Of a stretch of 64,000 nt of DNA, positions 26,208 to 36,487 are shown piece by piece. Below the pieces are notes generated by a model. It saw only the letters and a program-made list of their open reading frames with translations, did not search any database and was not told the DNA's origin. The position numbers and the translations under genes are program-made. Source of the DNA: Nitrospirillum iridis (GTDB taxonomy: Bacteria; Pseudomonadota; Alphaproteobacteria; Azospirillales; Azospirillaceae); NCBI RefSeq assembly GCF_014205765.1, contig NZ_JACIIZ010000023.1:23243-87242 (forward strand), read 5' to 3'. Every line of letters starts with the position of its first letter. The first letter of the stretch is position 1.

Positions 26208-27553
26208 GCCTGCCCAGCCGCCGCCACCAGGGCCTCCATGTGCCCCAAGTAGCGATGGATGGTCTGGTCGAGCGGCGTCAGGTCGCCATTGGCCGCCAGC
26301 GTCACGAAGCCGCCATCCGTCTCGTCGGCGATCACCACCTCGCGCTCCAGAAACAGGTCATAGACCCGAACGCGCAAAGGATAGGCATGCCGCCCCCGCA
26401 CCGTGACAGGCGCCCAGCCAGCACCTTCCGGCGGGTGGATGGCGATGAGAACCTTGAAATTGCGGAGATCTTCCGACAGCAGGCAGAGGCGTAAGCCCCG
26501 CAGGTCTTCAGGCGCATGGTCAGGTGTGATCGTCATATAGAAGGCCGGCACGTTGCCCAGGACCGCCGGATCGAAGACACGGACCGTGTAGCCTTCTAGC
26601 CCGGCCATGCCGGCTGCGACGTGCTGGACCAGCGGCTGGACGTCCCGGATCGGAATTTCGGGTTCCGGCACCTCCACAGTGGACAGGCGAGCCTCGAGCG
26701 CGGCGGCGTCCAGGACGGCCATGGCCTCCATCTCGCCCCTCATCTTCAGCGGCAATTCCAGCGGGCGCTTGCGGATGAACAGCCGTCCCTGCTCGCGCGC
26801 GACATGGACATTCTCCGGGGTACATAGCATGTCGGCATTGCCACAGAGATGCGGCCAAGCGACGTAGGTGGGGCTTTGCCCCAAGACCCGCGCCTCTCCC
26901 CGCCCGGCCGCGGTCATCAGCAGCGACTGCAGGAAGGTCTCGTCCGGCAAGGCGGAGGCGACGAACGGCGCGGCAATGACGGGATCGGCCGCCTGGGCGC
27001 AGAGGATTTCGCATGCCGCGCGGGCCAGTACCAGCCAGTTGCCGCCATGCCATAGACACGCCATGAAACCGCCATCCATCGTCGCCGGCTGTTCGCCGAA
27101 ACAGCCCACGCCCGGAAGTTCCCGGAAATCCATGGAAAACCGGTGCAGCACGTCGGCACGCCCCTCGGCGTACATCGGCTCCACCGCGATGGCGTCACAA
27201 TAGGATGTCCCGACCTCCAACCCCCAGCCCGGGCTGTCCTGGGAAAACAGCGGCAGGTGCTGCTCGCTCAACCAGAAGAAATGCTCCCAGGAATGCCCGC
27301 TCTTCAGCGCGGCTTCCATGGCGCGCAAGGCCGTGGCCACCAGCGAATAGCCGCCCCAGCTGTGGAGATGGGCCGGCAGCGCCATGACATTGGGAAACGC
27401 GACCGCCAACCGGCTGATCAGATCCCGCAGAAGCGGCGGCGCCTTCTCATCGTGGTGCAAAATATAGAGGTGCCCAGGCCGGTACAGGAAACGGAACAGG
27501 TCGGATACATGGTCCCGGTCCCTGTGGCAGCTGATGAAGTAGCAGTTAGCCAT
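26204..27553 (-). CDS. GT14 (core-2/I-branching-like) glycosyltransferase
   Basis: 449 residues from the ATG at 27553 (a GTG two codons earlier is possible). The opening MANCYFISCHRDRDHV, then RPGHLYILHHDEK, FFWLSEQHLPLF and ALPDETFLQSLLM follow the order of motifs in the Branch family, where relatives are beta-1,6-N-acetylglucosaminyl- or xylosyltransferases. A C-terminal domain of about 160 residues (from about 290) is not recognised and could bind an acceptor. It overlaps the GT2-like gene by 4 bases. Bacterial GT14 members usually act on surface polysaccharides. Confidence 0.8.
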   Translation of the reverse strand: MANCYFISCHRDRDHVSDLFRFLYRPGHLYILHHDEKAPPLLRDLISRLAVAFPNVMALPAHLHSWGGYSLVATALRAMEAALKSGHSWEHFFWLSEQHLPLFSQDSPGWGLEVGTSYCDAIAVEPMYAEGRADVLHRFSMDFRELPGVGCFGEQPATMDGGFMACLWHGGNWLVLARAACEILCAQAADPVIAAPFVASALPDETFLQSLLMTAAGRGEARVLGQSPTYVAWPHLCGNADMLCTPENVHVAREQGRLFIRKRPLELPLKMRGEMEAMAVLDAAALEARLSTVEVPEPEIPIRDVQPLVQHVAAGMAGLEGYTVRVFDPAVLGNVPAFYMTITPDHAPEDLRGLRLCLLSEDLRNFKVLIAIHPPEGAGWAPVTVRGRHAYPLRVRVYDLFLEREVVIADETDGGFVTLAANGDLTPLDQTIHRYLGHMEALVAAAGQA

Positions 27554-27675
27554 AAACACTGATTATCCCGAACGGCGTATCGACTGGAGGGAAGCTCAAA
27601 ATCGCCCGGCAGCAAGGTGCGAGCGGGTGCGGACCGACGCAAGGGTCTTTTGGGTCAGGGCCCGCAAATGAGGGC

Positions 27676-29784
27676 TCATTCGCGTACCCGTACCGTGGCC
27701 TTGGCCCGCTGTCCGGCGGCGTCGATAACGGCGATGTCGGCGAAGCCGATGCCATCGGGGACCCAGTCCACCCCCTCCCCGGCACCGGGCAGCGGCAGGC
27801 CGTTGACCAGCCAGCGCAAGGGTGGGCGGCCGCCCACCGCCTCCAGCGGCACCGGCGCTGTGACGCCATCGCGGCCTTCGGCCCGTTCCACCTCCGCCCC
27901 ATCCGGCGGGAAGGCGATCTTCAACAGGGCCGGGCCGTCGACAGCACCGCCGCCGGGCGGCGCCCGGTCGAACAGGGCCAGCGCCGGCGGCAGGGCATGG
28001 CCCGGGCCGGCCTCCAGCGCGCCCGGCGGCCGGCCGGGCGGCGTGCCCCGGTCGGGCAGCAGATCCACCAGACGGAACAGCAGCGGGGCCGCGACGTCGC
28101 GGCCGGCGGCGCCGGGCCGGGGCGTGCCGTCCGGCCGCCCCACCCACACCCCGACCACATGGGTGGGGGTGAACCCGACGGCCCAGGCGTCGCGGAAACC
28201 GTAGGAGGTGCCGGTCTTGTAGGCCAGCCACCGTCCGCCGACGGCGGCGCGGCCGTCCGGCCGGGGGGTGCCGGACAGGATATCGGCCACATACCAGGCG
28301 GCCAGCGCGCTCATCAGCCGCCGGGCCGGCCGTTTGCCCCCCGGGCCGTCCCCTTCCGCCGGGGTCAGCAGCAGCGGCAGGGCCTGGCCGCCATCGCCCA
28401 GGTCGGCATACAGGTTGGTCAGGTCCGCCAGGCTGAGCCCCAACCCGCCCAGCGCCAACGGCAGCCCGGGGGCGGTATCCGGCCGGGGCAGGATGACCTG
28501 GGCCCCGACCTCCCGCAGCCGGCCGAGGAAGCGGGCGGGACCCAGCCGGTCCAGCACCTTCACCGCCGGCACGTTGAGCGATTGCTGCAAGGCCTCACGC
28601 ACGGTCACCAGGCCATGGAAGCCACCGTCGAAATTGCGCGGGGCATAGTCGCCGAACACGGCCGGCGCGTCGTTGATGCGGGTTTCCGGATGCAGGGGCA
28701 GCGCCTCGAAGCCCAAGCCATAGAGGAAGGGCTTCAGCGCCGAACCGGGGGAGCGCGGGGCCGCCACCATGTCCACCTGGCCATAGGGGCCGGTGAAGCT
28801 GCCGCCGACATAGGCGCGGACCTTGCGGCTGGCGATCTCCATCACCAGCACGGCGACCTCCGCCGCCGGCTCCAGCGTGCCCTGGGTGTCGCGCGCCAGC
28901 GCCTCCACCCGGCGTTGCAGGCCGGCGTCGAGGGTGCTGGCGATGACGCTGCCCGGCGGTGCCGCCCGGCGCAAGCGGTCGGCCAAGTGCGGCGCCAGGA
29001 AGGGCAGCGGCCGGCGATCCGTCGGCACCGGCTCCGACATCGCCTCCCGCGCCGCCTGGGGGGTCAGCACCCCCGCCGTCGCCATGCGGCGCAGCAAAGC
29101 ATCCCGCCCCGCCCGCGCCGCCGCCGGCGCCAAATCCGGCCGGCGCTTGGTGGGCGATTGCGGCAGCGTGACCAGCAGGGCCGCCTGCCCGGGGGTCAGC
29201 ACCGCCGGCGGCCGGTCGAAATAGGCCAGCGACGCCGCCCGTGCCCCCTCCAGGTTGCCACCGAAGGGCGCCAGGGTCAGGTACATGCCCAGGATCTCCC
29301 GCTTGGAAAACCGGGCCTCCAACTGCACCGCCCGGAACATCTCGATCAGCTTGGCCCCCACCGTGCGAGGCCGGGGTTCCAGCAGGCGGGCCACCTGCAT
29401 GGTCAAGGTGGAACCGCCGGAAACGACGCGGCCGTGGCGCACCGCCTGCGCCACGGCCCTGGCCAGGGCCAGCGGGTCAACGCCGGGATGGCGGTAGAAG
29501 CGATGGTCTTCATAGGCCACCAACAGCTTCAGATAGATGGGGCTGGCGTCGTCCACCCCCATGGGCAATCGCCATGAGTCATCGTCGGTGATGAAGGCGC
29601 GGAGCACCTCCCCCCGCTCATCCGTCACCAGCGTGGAGCGGGCCTGCCAGCGCCGCAGGTCCGGCGGGAACAGCCGGTCGGCCACCAGCGCCACCGCAAC
29701 CAGGGCAAGCAGCCCGGCGGCCAGACGCCCACCCCACCGCAGGCGCCCCCCGCGTGCCGCCCAAACGCCCAGCCCGGGTATCAC
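27676..29784 (-). CDS. pbpC: Penicillin-binding protein 1C
   Basis: 702 residues. A TM anchor (about 20-37) precedes the GT51 peptidoglycan glycosyltransferase domain with catalytic Glu92 in YEDHRFYRHPG. The transpeptidase domain has Ser348-x-x-Lys351 (SALK), an SLN motif and KTG (YKTGTSYGFRDAW). The C-terminal BiPBP_C domain covers about 610-702. It polymerises and may cross-link murein at the periplasmic face. It starts with GTG and overlaps the end of the alpha-2-macroglobulin gene by 4 bases. This gene pairing is well known in proteobacteria and suggests joint envelope defence and repair. Confidence 0.95.
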   Translation of the reverse strand: MIPGLGVWAARGGRLRWGGRLAAGLLALVAVALVADRLFPPDLRRWQARSTLVTDERGEVLRAFITDDDSWRLPMGVDDASPIYLKLLVAYEDHRFYRHPGVDPLALARAVAQAVRHGRVVSGGSTLTMQVARLLEPRPRTVGAKLIEMFRAVQLEARFSKREILGMYLTLAPFGGNLEGARAASLAYFDRPPAVLTPGQAALLVTLPQSPTKRRPDLAPAAARAGRDALLRRMATAGVLTPQAAREAMSEPVPTDRRPLPFLAPHLADRLRRAAPPGSVIASTLDAGLQRRVEALARDTQGTLEPAAEVAVLVMEIASRKVRAYVGGSFTGPYGQVDMVAAPRSPGSALKPFLYGLGFEALPLHPETRINDAPAVFGDYAPRNFDGGFHGLVTVREALQQSLNVPAVKVLDRLGPARFLGRLREVGAQVILPRPDTAPGLPLALGGLGLSLADLTNLYADLGDGGQALPLLLTPAEGDGPGGKRPARRLMSALAAWYVADILSGTPRPDGRAAVGGRWLAYKTGTSYGFRDAWAVGFTPTHVVGVWVGRPDGTPRPGAAGRDVAAPLLFRLVDLLPDRGTPPGRPPGALEAGPGHALPPALALFDRAPPGGGAVDGPALLKIAFPPDGAEVERAEGRDGVTAPVPLEAVGGRPPLRWLVNGLPLPGAGEGVDWVPDGIGFADIAVIDAAGQRAKATVRVRE

Positions 29785-32700
29785 GGCACGGCGTCCACCA
29801 CGGTGCGGCCGGCGGCGGTGCGGGCGATGGCCGCCGGGTCGTACATGTCCTGGGTGGACGCCGGCGGCAAGGCGAACTCGCCGGGCGTCACCGCCCGCAC
29901 CACATAGGCGAAGCGGAAGTCCCGCGTCGGCCGGTCGTCCTCCTTCGCGTCGTCGCTTGCCTCCTCAATCCCGTTCGAATGGACCCAGGAAGGCTGGCCC
30001 GCGTCCAAGACGCCGACGAAACGGTCATCGCGGCCCTCGGCCACCGCCGCGTCGCTGATGTTCTGCAACCAGTCCAGCGCCCTTGGATCCCCCTTGTACC
30101 CCGGGTGCAGCACGGACTCGATTTCCCATCCCGCCGGCAGCGGATCGACCGTCACCAGGGTGCGCTTCACACGCTGGCGCAGCACCCCGGTCAACACCAC
30201 CACCAGCCGGGTGTTGCGGGCGACATGGTCGGTGCCGACAGGCTTGCCGTCCATGGTGTAGACCTGCTTGGTCAAGGTGATGCCCTCGGACACCGGACCG
30301 GGGCTCTCCTTGGGCACGCCGTGCAGCTGCACCGTGCGCCAGACCGCGGCGGTGCCGCTGTTGACCACGCCGAATCCTGCGGCCAGCTGCGCCGGGTTGG
30401 GACTGTAGGTCAGGGTGCGGCCGGTGGCGGCCTTGGCATAGCCGGTGGTGGTCAGCGAGATGGGTTGGCCCTTGGCCAGGATGGCCTGCGAGGCCAGCAG
30501 CAGCCAGCTTTTCTGGTTGGTGTTGTAGTGCCAGGGCTCCTTCAGGCCGGACAGCGCCAGATGCAGCGCCGCCTCCTGCAGCGGCACGGCGTTGGCCTCG
30601 GCCGCCACCGCAAGGGTGGCGGCGGCGTCGCGCAGGGGGCTGCTGTAATAGTCATGCGAGGCTTGGCCCAGATGCTTGCGCGCGCGCTCGAACGCCGCGT
30701 CGGCCCGAACCTTGTCCCCCGCCGCCAGCAGGGCCGCCCCCAGCTGGGCGTAGGCCAGCGGGCCATCCGACAGCCGCTCCGCCGTCACATCGTGGATGTA
30801 GCGCAGATTGGCCGGGTTGGCATTGCCGCCGCGGGCCAGCAGATACTGGCCGTAAACCAGCGCCTCCCCCTGTTCGCCGGTGGCGCCCACACCCCGGTCG
30901 GTCTGTTGCGTCACCCAGTCGGCCAGCGACCGCATGGCCAGGTCCGGCACGAAGTAGCCCGCCCCCCGCGCCCGGCTGAGGAAATCGAACACGTACATCT
31001 GCAGCCAGGGGGAACCCAGGCCGTCGCCCGAGGACCACAGGCCGAACTCACCCGTCGAGCCCTGGCGCTGCAGCAGGCGGTCGATGGCGGTGTTCACCCG
31101 GTTGTCCGGATCCTTGACGTTGCCTTCCAACCCCAGCTGGCGGGCCAGGTCGCGGAAGGCGACCAGCGGCAGGGCGCGGCTGACGGTCTGCTCCGTGCAG
31201 CCATACGGGTACAAGTCCAGATCCGTCATCAGGCCGGCCACGTCGATACCGGGCAGGTTGGCGTAGGACAGGGTGATGCCGCCGGTGCCGGGCAGGAAGG
31301 CATCCAGGAGGTTGGGTGGCAGGGTGAAGGCCTCCCCCGGCGCCTGCTGGCGCTGTTCCGCCATGACGATGGGCGCCTCCGCCGGGCGGATGGTGATGGG
31401 CCAGGACCGTTCCAGCTTCAGCCCGCCCGGCCCCTCCACGGCCAAGGTCAGGCCGCCGATGCCGGCCCCGCCGCCGCGCAGCGCCACCGGCTGCACCACC
31501 CGCTGGCCGGCAGCGAGGGTGACGGTACGCCTAGGATCCGCCGCCAATTTCAGGGCGCCGTCGGTCACCAGCGTCACGCGGTAGTCACCGGCCGCCCCCT
31601 CCAGATTATGCAGCAGCAGGGTGCCACTCGCCGTGTCGTTGGGCGCCAGGAAGCGGGGCAGGATGACCTCCGCCACCACCGGGTCGCGCACCACCAGCGC
31701 GCCCTCGGCCATGCCCATGCGCTCCTTGTCCACGGCCACCGCCATCAGGCGCAGGCTGCCATTGAAGTCGGGAATGTCCAGCGTCACCTTGGCGTGGCCC
31801 TTGGCATCCAGCGCCACCAGGCCGGAGAACAAGGCGACAGTCCGGGTGGGCACCACCGGCAGGCCGACGCCGCCCGGTGAGTTGTCGCCGCCCTGGCGCA
31901 GCACGCCGGTCTGGCCGGCCTGGTTTTCCAGCAGGTTGCCGTAATCGTCGCGCATCTCCGCCGCCAGCTTGCGCTTGGCGAAGAAATGGGCCAGTGGGTC
32001 GGGGCTGCGGAAACGGGTCAATTGCAGGATGCCCTCGTCCACCGCCGCCACGGTGACATAGGCGCCAGCCCCGGCGGTGGGCGCGTCCACCTGCACATCC
32101 ACCTTCTGGCGGGGACGCAAGGTCTTGGGCGCGGTGATGCTGACCGCCATCGTCTTGGCGGCGGACTCGATCGGGATCCAGGCGAGGCCCACGGCCCGCA
32201 CCGGCTGGTGGCCGGCGCCCTTGTCCGCCGGCCTGATGAAGGACACCAGGGCATAGGCGCCGGCCCCCCACTCCGCCCGGACAGGGATATCCACCGTCAC
32301 CGGCTCCCCCCCTACCGCCCGGGTGGTCAGGATGCGGACATCCTGGCCGGCGACGGCCACCTGCATCTGCCCGGCGAAGGGCGGTTCGATGCGCAGGTGC
32401 GCCGTCTCCCCCGCCTTGTAGGCCGCCTTGTCCAAGGCGGAGGGCACGACGTCGGGCGCGTCGGTGCTGGCGCCCGCCATGTACCAGCCGCTGTAGAAGG
32501 ATGCGGAGGCGACAGCACCGTTAGCGGGGCTTTCCACCAACAGCCGATACTCGCCCCAGTCCAGCCGTTGGCTGAGGCGCGCGGGTTTGACGCCGTCCAG
32601 GTCCAGCACGCCGGTGGCCACCGTCTGGTACTGCAGGCTGGTCCTATACGACCAGCGATAGCCGCTGCGGTACCAGGTGTAATGGCGCTCGACCCGGCTG

Positions 32701-34640
32701 ACCGTGTAGCGCAGCCCCTTCGCCACCTGCGGCGCCCCCAGACTGTCCACGGCCAAGATGTCGAAGTCGGCGCCGCCCCCCTCCCGCACCCGGTGGTTGG
32801 CGAACCGGGGACGGATGCCGAGGAAGCCGGCCCGGTAGACCACCGGCACCGTCGTCTGATCGCGCGTCACCCGGCCGCCCGGCTCGACCACGGCGGCGGT
32901 GAGGACGGCCTGAAGGGGCGCGGTGGCGGACCCGGCCGCCGGGATCGGGAACTCCACCCGCGCCATGCCCTCGCCATCGGTATGGGTGTCCACCGACGGC
33001 TCCGTGGCCGGCTGGAACCCGTCGTCGTCACGTCCGAAGGCGAAATCGGTCCATTTGGCGAAGGGCTTGGGGTCGCGTTCCAGCCGCACCTCACCGCCCA
33101 CCGGCAGATCAGCGGCCACCGCCCCGTAGAGGAAACGCGCCTCAACGGGCAAGATCGCGGGCTGACCCGCCGCCAGCGCCGGGGACGTCGGCTTGCCGAC
33201 AGTCACCTTCAGGCGCTCGGGCACGAAGTCTTCCACCTGGAAGCTGCCGCTGCCCACCACGGCGTCACCGCCGGCGACATACAGGTCGATCCGCCACTCG
33301 CCACGGGGTGCGGCGGCGCTGATGGGGACGTCGACGGTGCCCGCACCACTGGTCAGTTTGATGGTCAGGTGTGCCGCCTCCACCCCATCGCTGCGACGCA
33401 CGACGGCGGCCACACTGTCCACCGCCGTCGTGCGGATCTGGGCGTCGCGCAGCACAAAGGCGGCGTGCACCGTCTCCCCCGGGCGATAGATGCCCCGCTC
33501 GGTATAGACATAGGCGTCCAGCGGCCCCGGATCCGGGCGGCCATCGGCGCCCCGGGCGCTGAAATCGAAGGCGGCCCGGTCCAGCGACAGCGCGGCGAAG
33601 TCGGCCGGCGCGCTGGCGAAGGGGATCAGCGACGCGCCACCGGCGAACGCCTCCACCAGGGCCGGCCGCGCCCCGCCCTTGCCGCGCAGCAGGCCGATGG
33701 GGAAGCGGGCGATGCCGTCGCCATCGGTCTTGGCCTCACCCAGCGTGCCGGAGTCATGGGCCACCAGCACGACCCGCGCGCCGGAGAGGGGGGTCGCCTT
33801 GGCCAGGGAGCGGGCGACGACCGTCAGCCCGTCCCCCCCGGTCAACGCCGTCAGCGCCATGTCGGTTTCAACCAGCCAGCGGGCGGCGGTACGGGCCTCA
33901 CGCTCCCCATAGGGCGCGTTGTCCCGGTCCTTGGCCAGCTTCTCATCCTCCACCACCAGCAGGTAGGCGCCGGGCTGGCGTTCCTTCAGCACCTGGTCGA
34001 GGGGGAAGTTGGTGATGGTCCGTTTGTTCAGCGCGCCCTTGGTGTCCATGGTGCCAGTCCACACCGGCCGCACCTTCTCATCCACCAGGCTCTCCACGCT
34101 CCACCCCGTCGGGTCCTGGTTCAGGGGCAGGCTGGCCAGGGCGGTTTCCGGCGCGCGGTAGAGGCTGAGCGCCACCCGCGCGATGTTGACCGTCTCCACC
34201 CCCACCCCGGCATTGCCCACGCGCGGCAGCACATAGCCGGTGCCGGCGATGCGCACACTGCCCGGCAGATCATGCATCACCAGGTGGAAGGTCAGGTTCT
34301 TGGGCAGGGTGTTGCCATCGGCGGCCGGCAACCCCGCGCGGACGGTGACGCTGTAGGTCTTTCCCGGTTCCAGCCCGCTGAGGCACAGCTGGCGGTCATC
34401 CGCGGTGACGGCCATGTCGGCCGCCGGTTCCAGCGCCACGAAGCCGGACAGGTCGCCGTGATTCTCCGCCAGGGCGCCGTTGAACCTGACGCAGGCGCCG
34501 CTGGCGTCCATGTCGCTTTGCACCAGGGTGCTCGTGGGCGCCAGGGGGCCGGCGGCGTGCGCGGCGCCGCACAAGGGCGGGGCGGCCAGAGCCAAGGCGG
34601 CGATGGCCAGACGGGCGACGAACGCGACGCAGCGTCTCAT
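29781..34640 (-). CDS. Bacterial alpha-2-macroglobulin (YfhM-like protease trap)
   Basis: 1619 residues. The signal peptide is about residues 1-29 (ending AAHA). No proper lipobox is visible, unlike E. coli YfhM, so it is probably soluble in the periplasm. Macroglobulin-like domains fill the first two thirds. The thioester motif is Cys1148-Thr-Glu-Gln1151 (YGCTEQ), followed by the alpha-helical TED domain and receptor-like C-terminal domains. Bait cleavage by an invading protease would expose the thioester and trap the enzyme. It is co-transcribed with pbpC, which could repair murein at the breach. Confidence 0.95.
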   Translation of the reverse strand: MRRCVAFVARLAIAALALAAPPLCGAAHAAGPLAPTSTLVQSDMDASGACVRFNGALAENHGDLSGFVALEPAADMAVTADDRQLCLSGLEPGKTYSVTVRAGLPAADGNTLPKNLTFHLVMHDLPGSVRIAGTGYVLPRVGNAGVGVETVNIARVALSLYRAPETALASLPLNQDPTGWSVESLVDEKVRPVWTGTMDTKGALNKRTITNFPLDQVLKERQPGAYLLVVEDEKLAKDRDNAPYGEREARTAARWLVETDMALTALTGGDGLTVVARSLAKATPLSGARVVLVAHDSGTLGEAKTDGDGIARFPIGLLRGKGGARPALVEAFAGGASLIPFASAPADFAALSLDRAAFDFSARGADGRPDPGPLDAYVYTERGIYRPGETVHAAFVLRDAQIRTTAVDSVAAVVRRSDGVEAAHLTIKLTSGAGTVDVPISAAAPRGEWRIDLYVAGGDAVVGSGSFQVEDFVPERLKVTVGKPTSPALAAGQPAILPVEARFLYGAVAADLPVGGEVRLERDPKPFAKWTDFAFGRDDDGFQPATEPSVDTHTDGEGMARVEFPIPAAGSATAPLQAVLTAAVVEPGGRVTRDQTTVPVVYRAGFLGIRPRFANHRVREGGGADFDILAVDSLGAPQVAKGLRYTVSRVERHYTWYRSGYRWSYRTSLQYQTVATGVLDLDGVKPARLSQRLDWGEYRLLVESPANGAVASASFYSGWYMAGASTDAPDVVPSALDKAAYKAGETAHLRIEPPFAGQMQVAVAGQDVRILTTRAVGGEPVTVDIPVRAEWGAGAYALVSFIRPADKGAGHQPVRAVGLAWIPIESAAKTMAVSITAPKTLRPRQKVDVQVDAPTAGAGAYVTVAAVDEGILQLTRFRSPDPLAHFFAKRKLAAEMRDDYGNLLENQAGQTGVLRQGGDNSPGGVGLPVVPTRTVALFSGLVALDAKGHAKVTLDIPDFNGSLRLMAVAVDKERMGMAEGALVVRDPVVAEVILPRFLAPNDTASGTLLLHNLEGAAGDYRVTLVTDGALKLAADPRRTVTLAAGQRVVQPVALRGGGAGIGGLTLAVEGPGGLKLERSWPITIRPAEAPIVMAEQRQQAPGEAFTLPPNLLDAFLPGTGGITLSYANLPGIDVAGLMTDLDLYPYGCTEQTVSRALPLVAFRDLARQLGLEGNVKDPDNRVNTAIDRLLQRQGSTGEFGLWSSGDGLGSPWLQMYVFDFLSRARGAGYFVPDLAMRSLADWVTQQTDRGVGATGEQGEALVYGQYLLARGGNANPANLRYIHDVTAERLSDGPLAYAQLGAALLAAGDKVRADAAFERARKHLGQASHDYYSSPLRDAAATLAVAAEANAVPLQEAALHLALSGLKEPWHYNTNQKSWLLLASQAILAKGQPISLTTTGYAKAATGRTLTYSPNPAQLAAGFGVVNSGTAAVWRTVQLHGVPKESPGPVSEGITLTKQVYTMDGKPVGTDHVARNTRLVVVLTGVLRQRVKRTLVTVDPLPAGWEIESVLHPGYKGDPRALDWLQNISDAAVAEGRDDRFVGVLDAGQPSWVHSNGIEEASDDAKEDDRPTRDFRFAYVVRAVTPGEFALPPASTQDMYDPAAIARTAAGRTVVDAVP

Positions 34641-35051
34641 GTGAGACCCCGGGATATGAGGGAAGGCGGCGGCGGAACGGCCGCGATGGCTGATCCTGGC
34701 GAGGGCGCCGGGATGCCGTCAAGGCGGATCCGCAATCGGGGCGTTCATTGCCGCAAGGGTTATACCGCCCGGGCGGGTTTCCTTGCCCCATCGCCGCCAC
34801 GGACGGGGAATCGTGGCGAAACCTTGGGACCGCGACGGGGCCCGGGGTGGCGAGAACGCGTCAGCGCGACCGGACGCCATTCCAGGGCGGCGGCCTGAGT
34901 CGCGTTCCCACCGGCATGCCGCCCCGCGCCCACCGTGATAAATTGGTGCCGTCGGCGCGATCTCGTGGCAAATGCATGATTGTGTCCAGCCCCCTGATGC
35001 CCCACCATCCCGGCCATAATCTTTGTTAAAGTTGATAAAGGAATTGTCCGG
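34641..35051. other. Divergent intergenic region with operator-like dyad at 35021-35040
   Basis: 411 bases separate the alpha-2-macroglobulin gene (minus) from the ROK regulator (plus). No supported gene lies in it. CTTTGTTAAAGTTGATAAAG (35021-35040) is an imperfect dyad (14 of 20 positions symmetric) just before the ROK ribosome site and could be an autoregulatory operator. The remainder shows no distinctive structure. Confidence 0.45.
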
Positions 35052-36278
35052 ATGTCCGCGCCTGTGCCTCCCCGCACCGCCGACCTGCACCCCTCGCTGG
35101 GCGCCAGCCTGTCGGGCACGAACCTGGAGCGGGCGGGCGACCACAACCAGCGGGTCATGCTGCAGGCCATCCGGGTCAGCGGCCCCATCACCCGGGCGGA
35201 ACTGGCGACCATCACCGGTCTGACAGCGCCAGCCATCGCCAACATCACCAAGCGCCTGCTGAACGACAATCTGATCATGGAGGTGGGCCGCCTGCACGGC
35301 GCCCGCGGCCAGCCGGCGATGCGCCTGGCCATCAACCCGGACGGCTGCTTTTCCATCGGCGTGAACATCGACCGCGACCATGTCACCGTGTTGGTGCTGG
35401 ACCTGCTGGGCCAGATCCGTCACCGCGCGACGTTGGAGGTGGACTTCCCCCTGCCGGACGCCGTCACCAGCTTCTTCAAGGAGCAGGTGGACGCGCTGCT
35501 GACGGCCAACGCCTTCCCACAGGATCGTATCATCGGCATCGGCGTCGCCATGCCCGATGATCTGGGCCGGGTGAACCTGCCCAACCGCCCCGCCAGCTAT
35601 GAGGCCTGGAACACGGTCAACGTCGCCCGGCTGTTCTCGGCCATCCTGCCGCTCCCGGTGTTCCTGGAAAATGACGCGGCGGCGGCGGCCCTGGGCGAGC
35701 TGCAATTCGGCCACGGCCTGCACGATCCCAGCTTCTTCTACATCCTGATCAGCCGCGGCCTCGGGGGCGGCATGGTCATCGATGGTCAGTATTTCCGGGG
35801 CGCCCAGGGGCGCAGCGGCGAAATCGGCTTCCTGCCCGTGGAATCGTCCCGCACGGCGGCGACCTCCTTGCAGGAGGCGGTGTCGTTGTCGGCCCTGTTC
35901 AGCTTCCTCAAGGCCAACGGCCAACCCCTGAGCCAACCGGACCAGCTGGCCAACCTGGACGCCGAGGGGCAGGCGCTGGTCGGCCAGTGGCTGGACACGG
36001 CGGCGGAGTTGCTGACCGTTCCCATCATCGCCATCAGCTGCCTGGTGAACCCGGAGGCCGTGTTCCTGGGCGGCCGTCTGCCCACCGCCCAGCTGGACCG
36101 CCTGGCCCATCTGATCACCGAACGGCTGAAGGCCCATGCCGGCGCCGTTCCCGTCATCGCCCCCGTCTATCGCGCCGCCACCGCCATGGACGCGCCGGCC
36201 GTGGGCGCCGCCATCCTCCCCTTCAACGACCGCCTGCTGCCGTCCCGCACCGCCCTGATGAAGACCGCCGCCACCTGA
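35052..36278 (+). CDS. ROK-family transcriptional regulator
   Basis: 408 residues. An N-terminal winged helix (about 28-90, ISGPITRAELATITGLTAPAIANITKRLL-like) is fused to a ROK sugar-kinase-like domain. The zinc motif (CxCGxxGCxE) of NagC/Mlc type ROK proteins is absent; the matching region reads GAQGRSGEIGFLP. The DxGxT phosphate loop is also altered (GVNIDRDHVT), so it is a regulator, not a kinase. It probably senses a sugar and controls the AGE epimerase gene that follows on the same strand. Confidence 0.92.
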   Translation: MSAPVPPRTADLHPSLGASLSGTNLERAGDHNQRVMLQAIRVSGPITRAELATITGLTAPAIANITKRLLNDNLIMEVGRLHGARGQPAMRLAINPDGCFSIGVNIDRDHVTVLVLDLLGQIRHRATLEVDFPLPDAVTSFFKEQVDALLTANAFPQDRIIGIGVAMPDDLGRVNLPNRPASYEAWNTVNVARLFSAILPLPVFLENDAAAAALGELQFGHGLHDPSFFYILISRGLGGGMVIDGQYFRGAQGRSGEIGFLPVESSRTAATSLQEAVSLSALFSFLKANGQPLSQPDQLANLDAEGQALVGQWLDTAAELLTVPIIAISCLVNPEAVFLGGRLPTAQLDRLAHLITERLKAHAGAVPVIAPVYRAATAMDAPAVGAAILPFNDRLLPSRTALMKTAAT

Positions 36279-36441
36279 CGGCCTCTCCAGAAAACAGGGG
36301 CCGCCGGGATCGCGGAATTATTATTTCATTTTTCATTTTTCGCCGCAAAACGGTATTCTCGCGCCTGCGGCTGGCCAAAGCCGAGAATCCCCGCCGCGCC
36401 TGCGGGGGCGATTTGTTCCCCGGCACGGGGGAAGGCCAAGA

Positions 36442-36487
36442 TCGGCGCCGCCCGCTGGGGTCCTTCCCCCGGCGGGCGGGGAGCCGA
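36442..36487 (+). promoter_or_regulatory. Extended hairpin in the leader of the AGE epimerase gene
   Basis: TCGGC (36442-36446) pairs with GCCGA (36483-36487), CCGCCCGC (36448-36455) with GCGGGCGG (36472-36479), and TGGGG with CCCCCG around a 6-base loop. It ends about 40 bases before the ATG. It may terminate the ROK transcript or act as an attenuator. The upstream stretch 36318-36340 is strikingly T-rich and may be part of a promoter. Confidence 0.45.

Noticed and set aside
31986..34898. 970-codon + strand ORF antisense to the alpha-2-macroglobulin gene
   Set aside because: GC-rich third-position shadow: His/Gly/Arg-rich repetitive composition, no domain, fully covered by a well-supported gene on the other strand.
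34719..36137. 472-codon minus strand ORF over the ROK gene
   Set aside because: Shadow of the ROK regulator extending into the intergenic region; no recognisable protein motifs.
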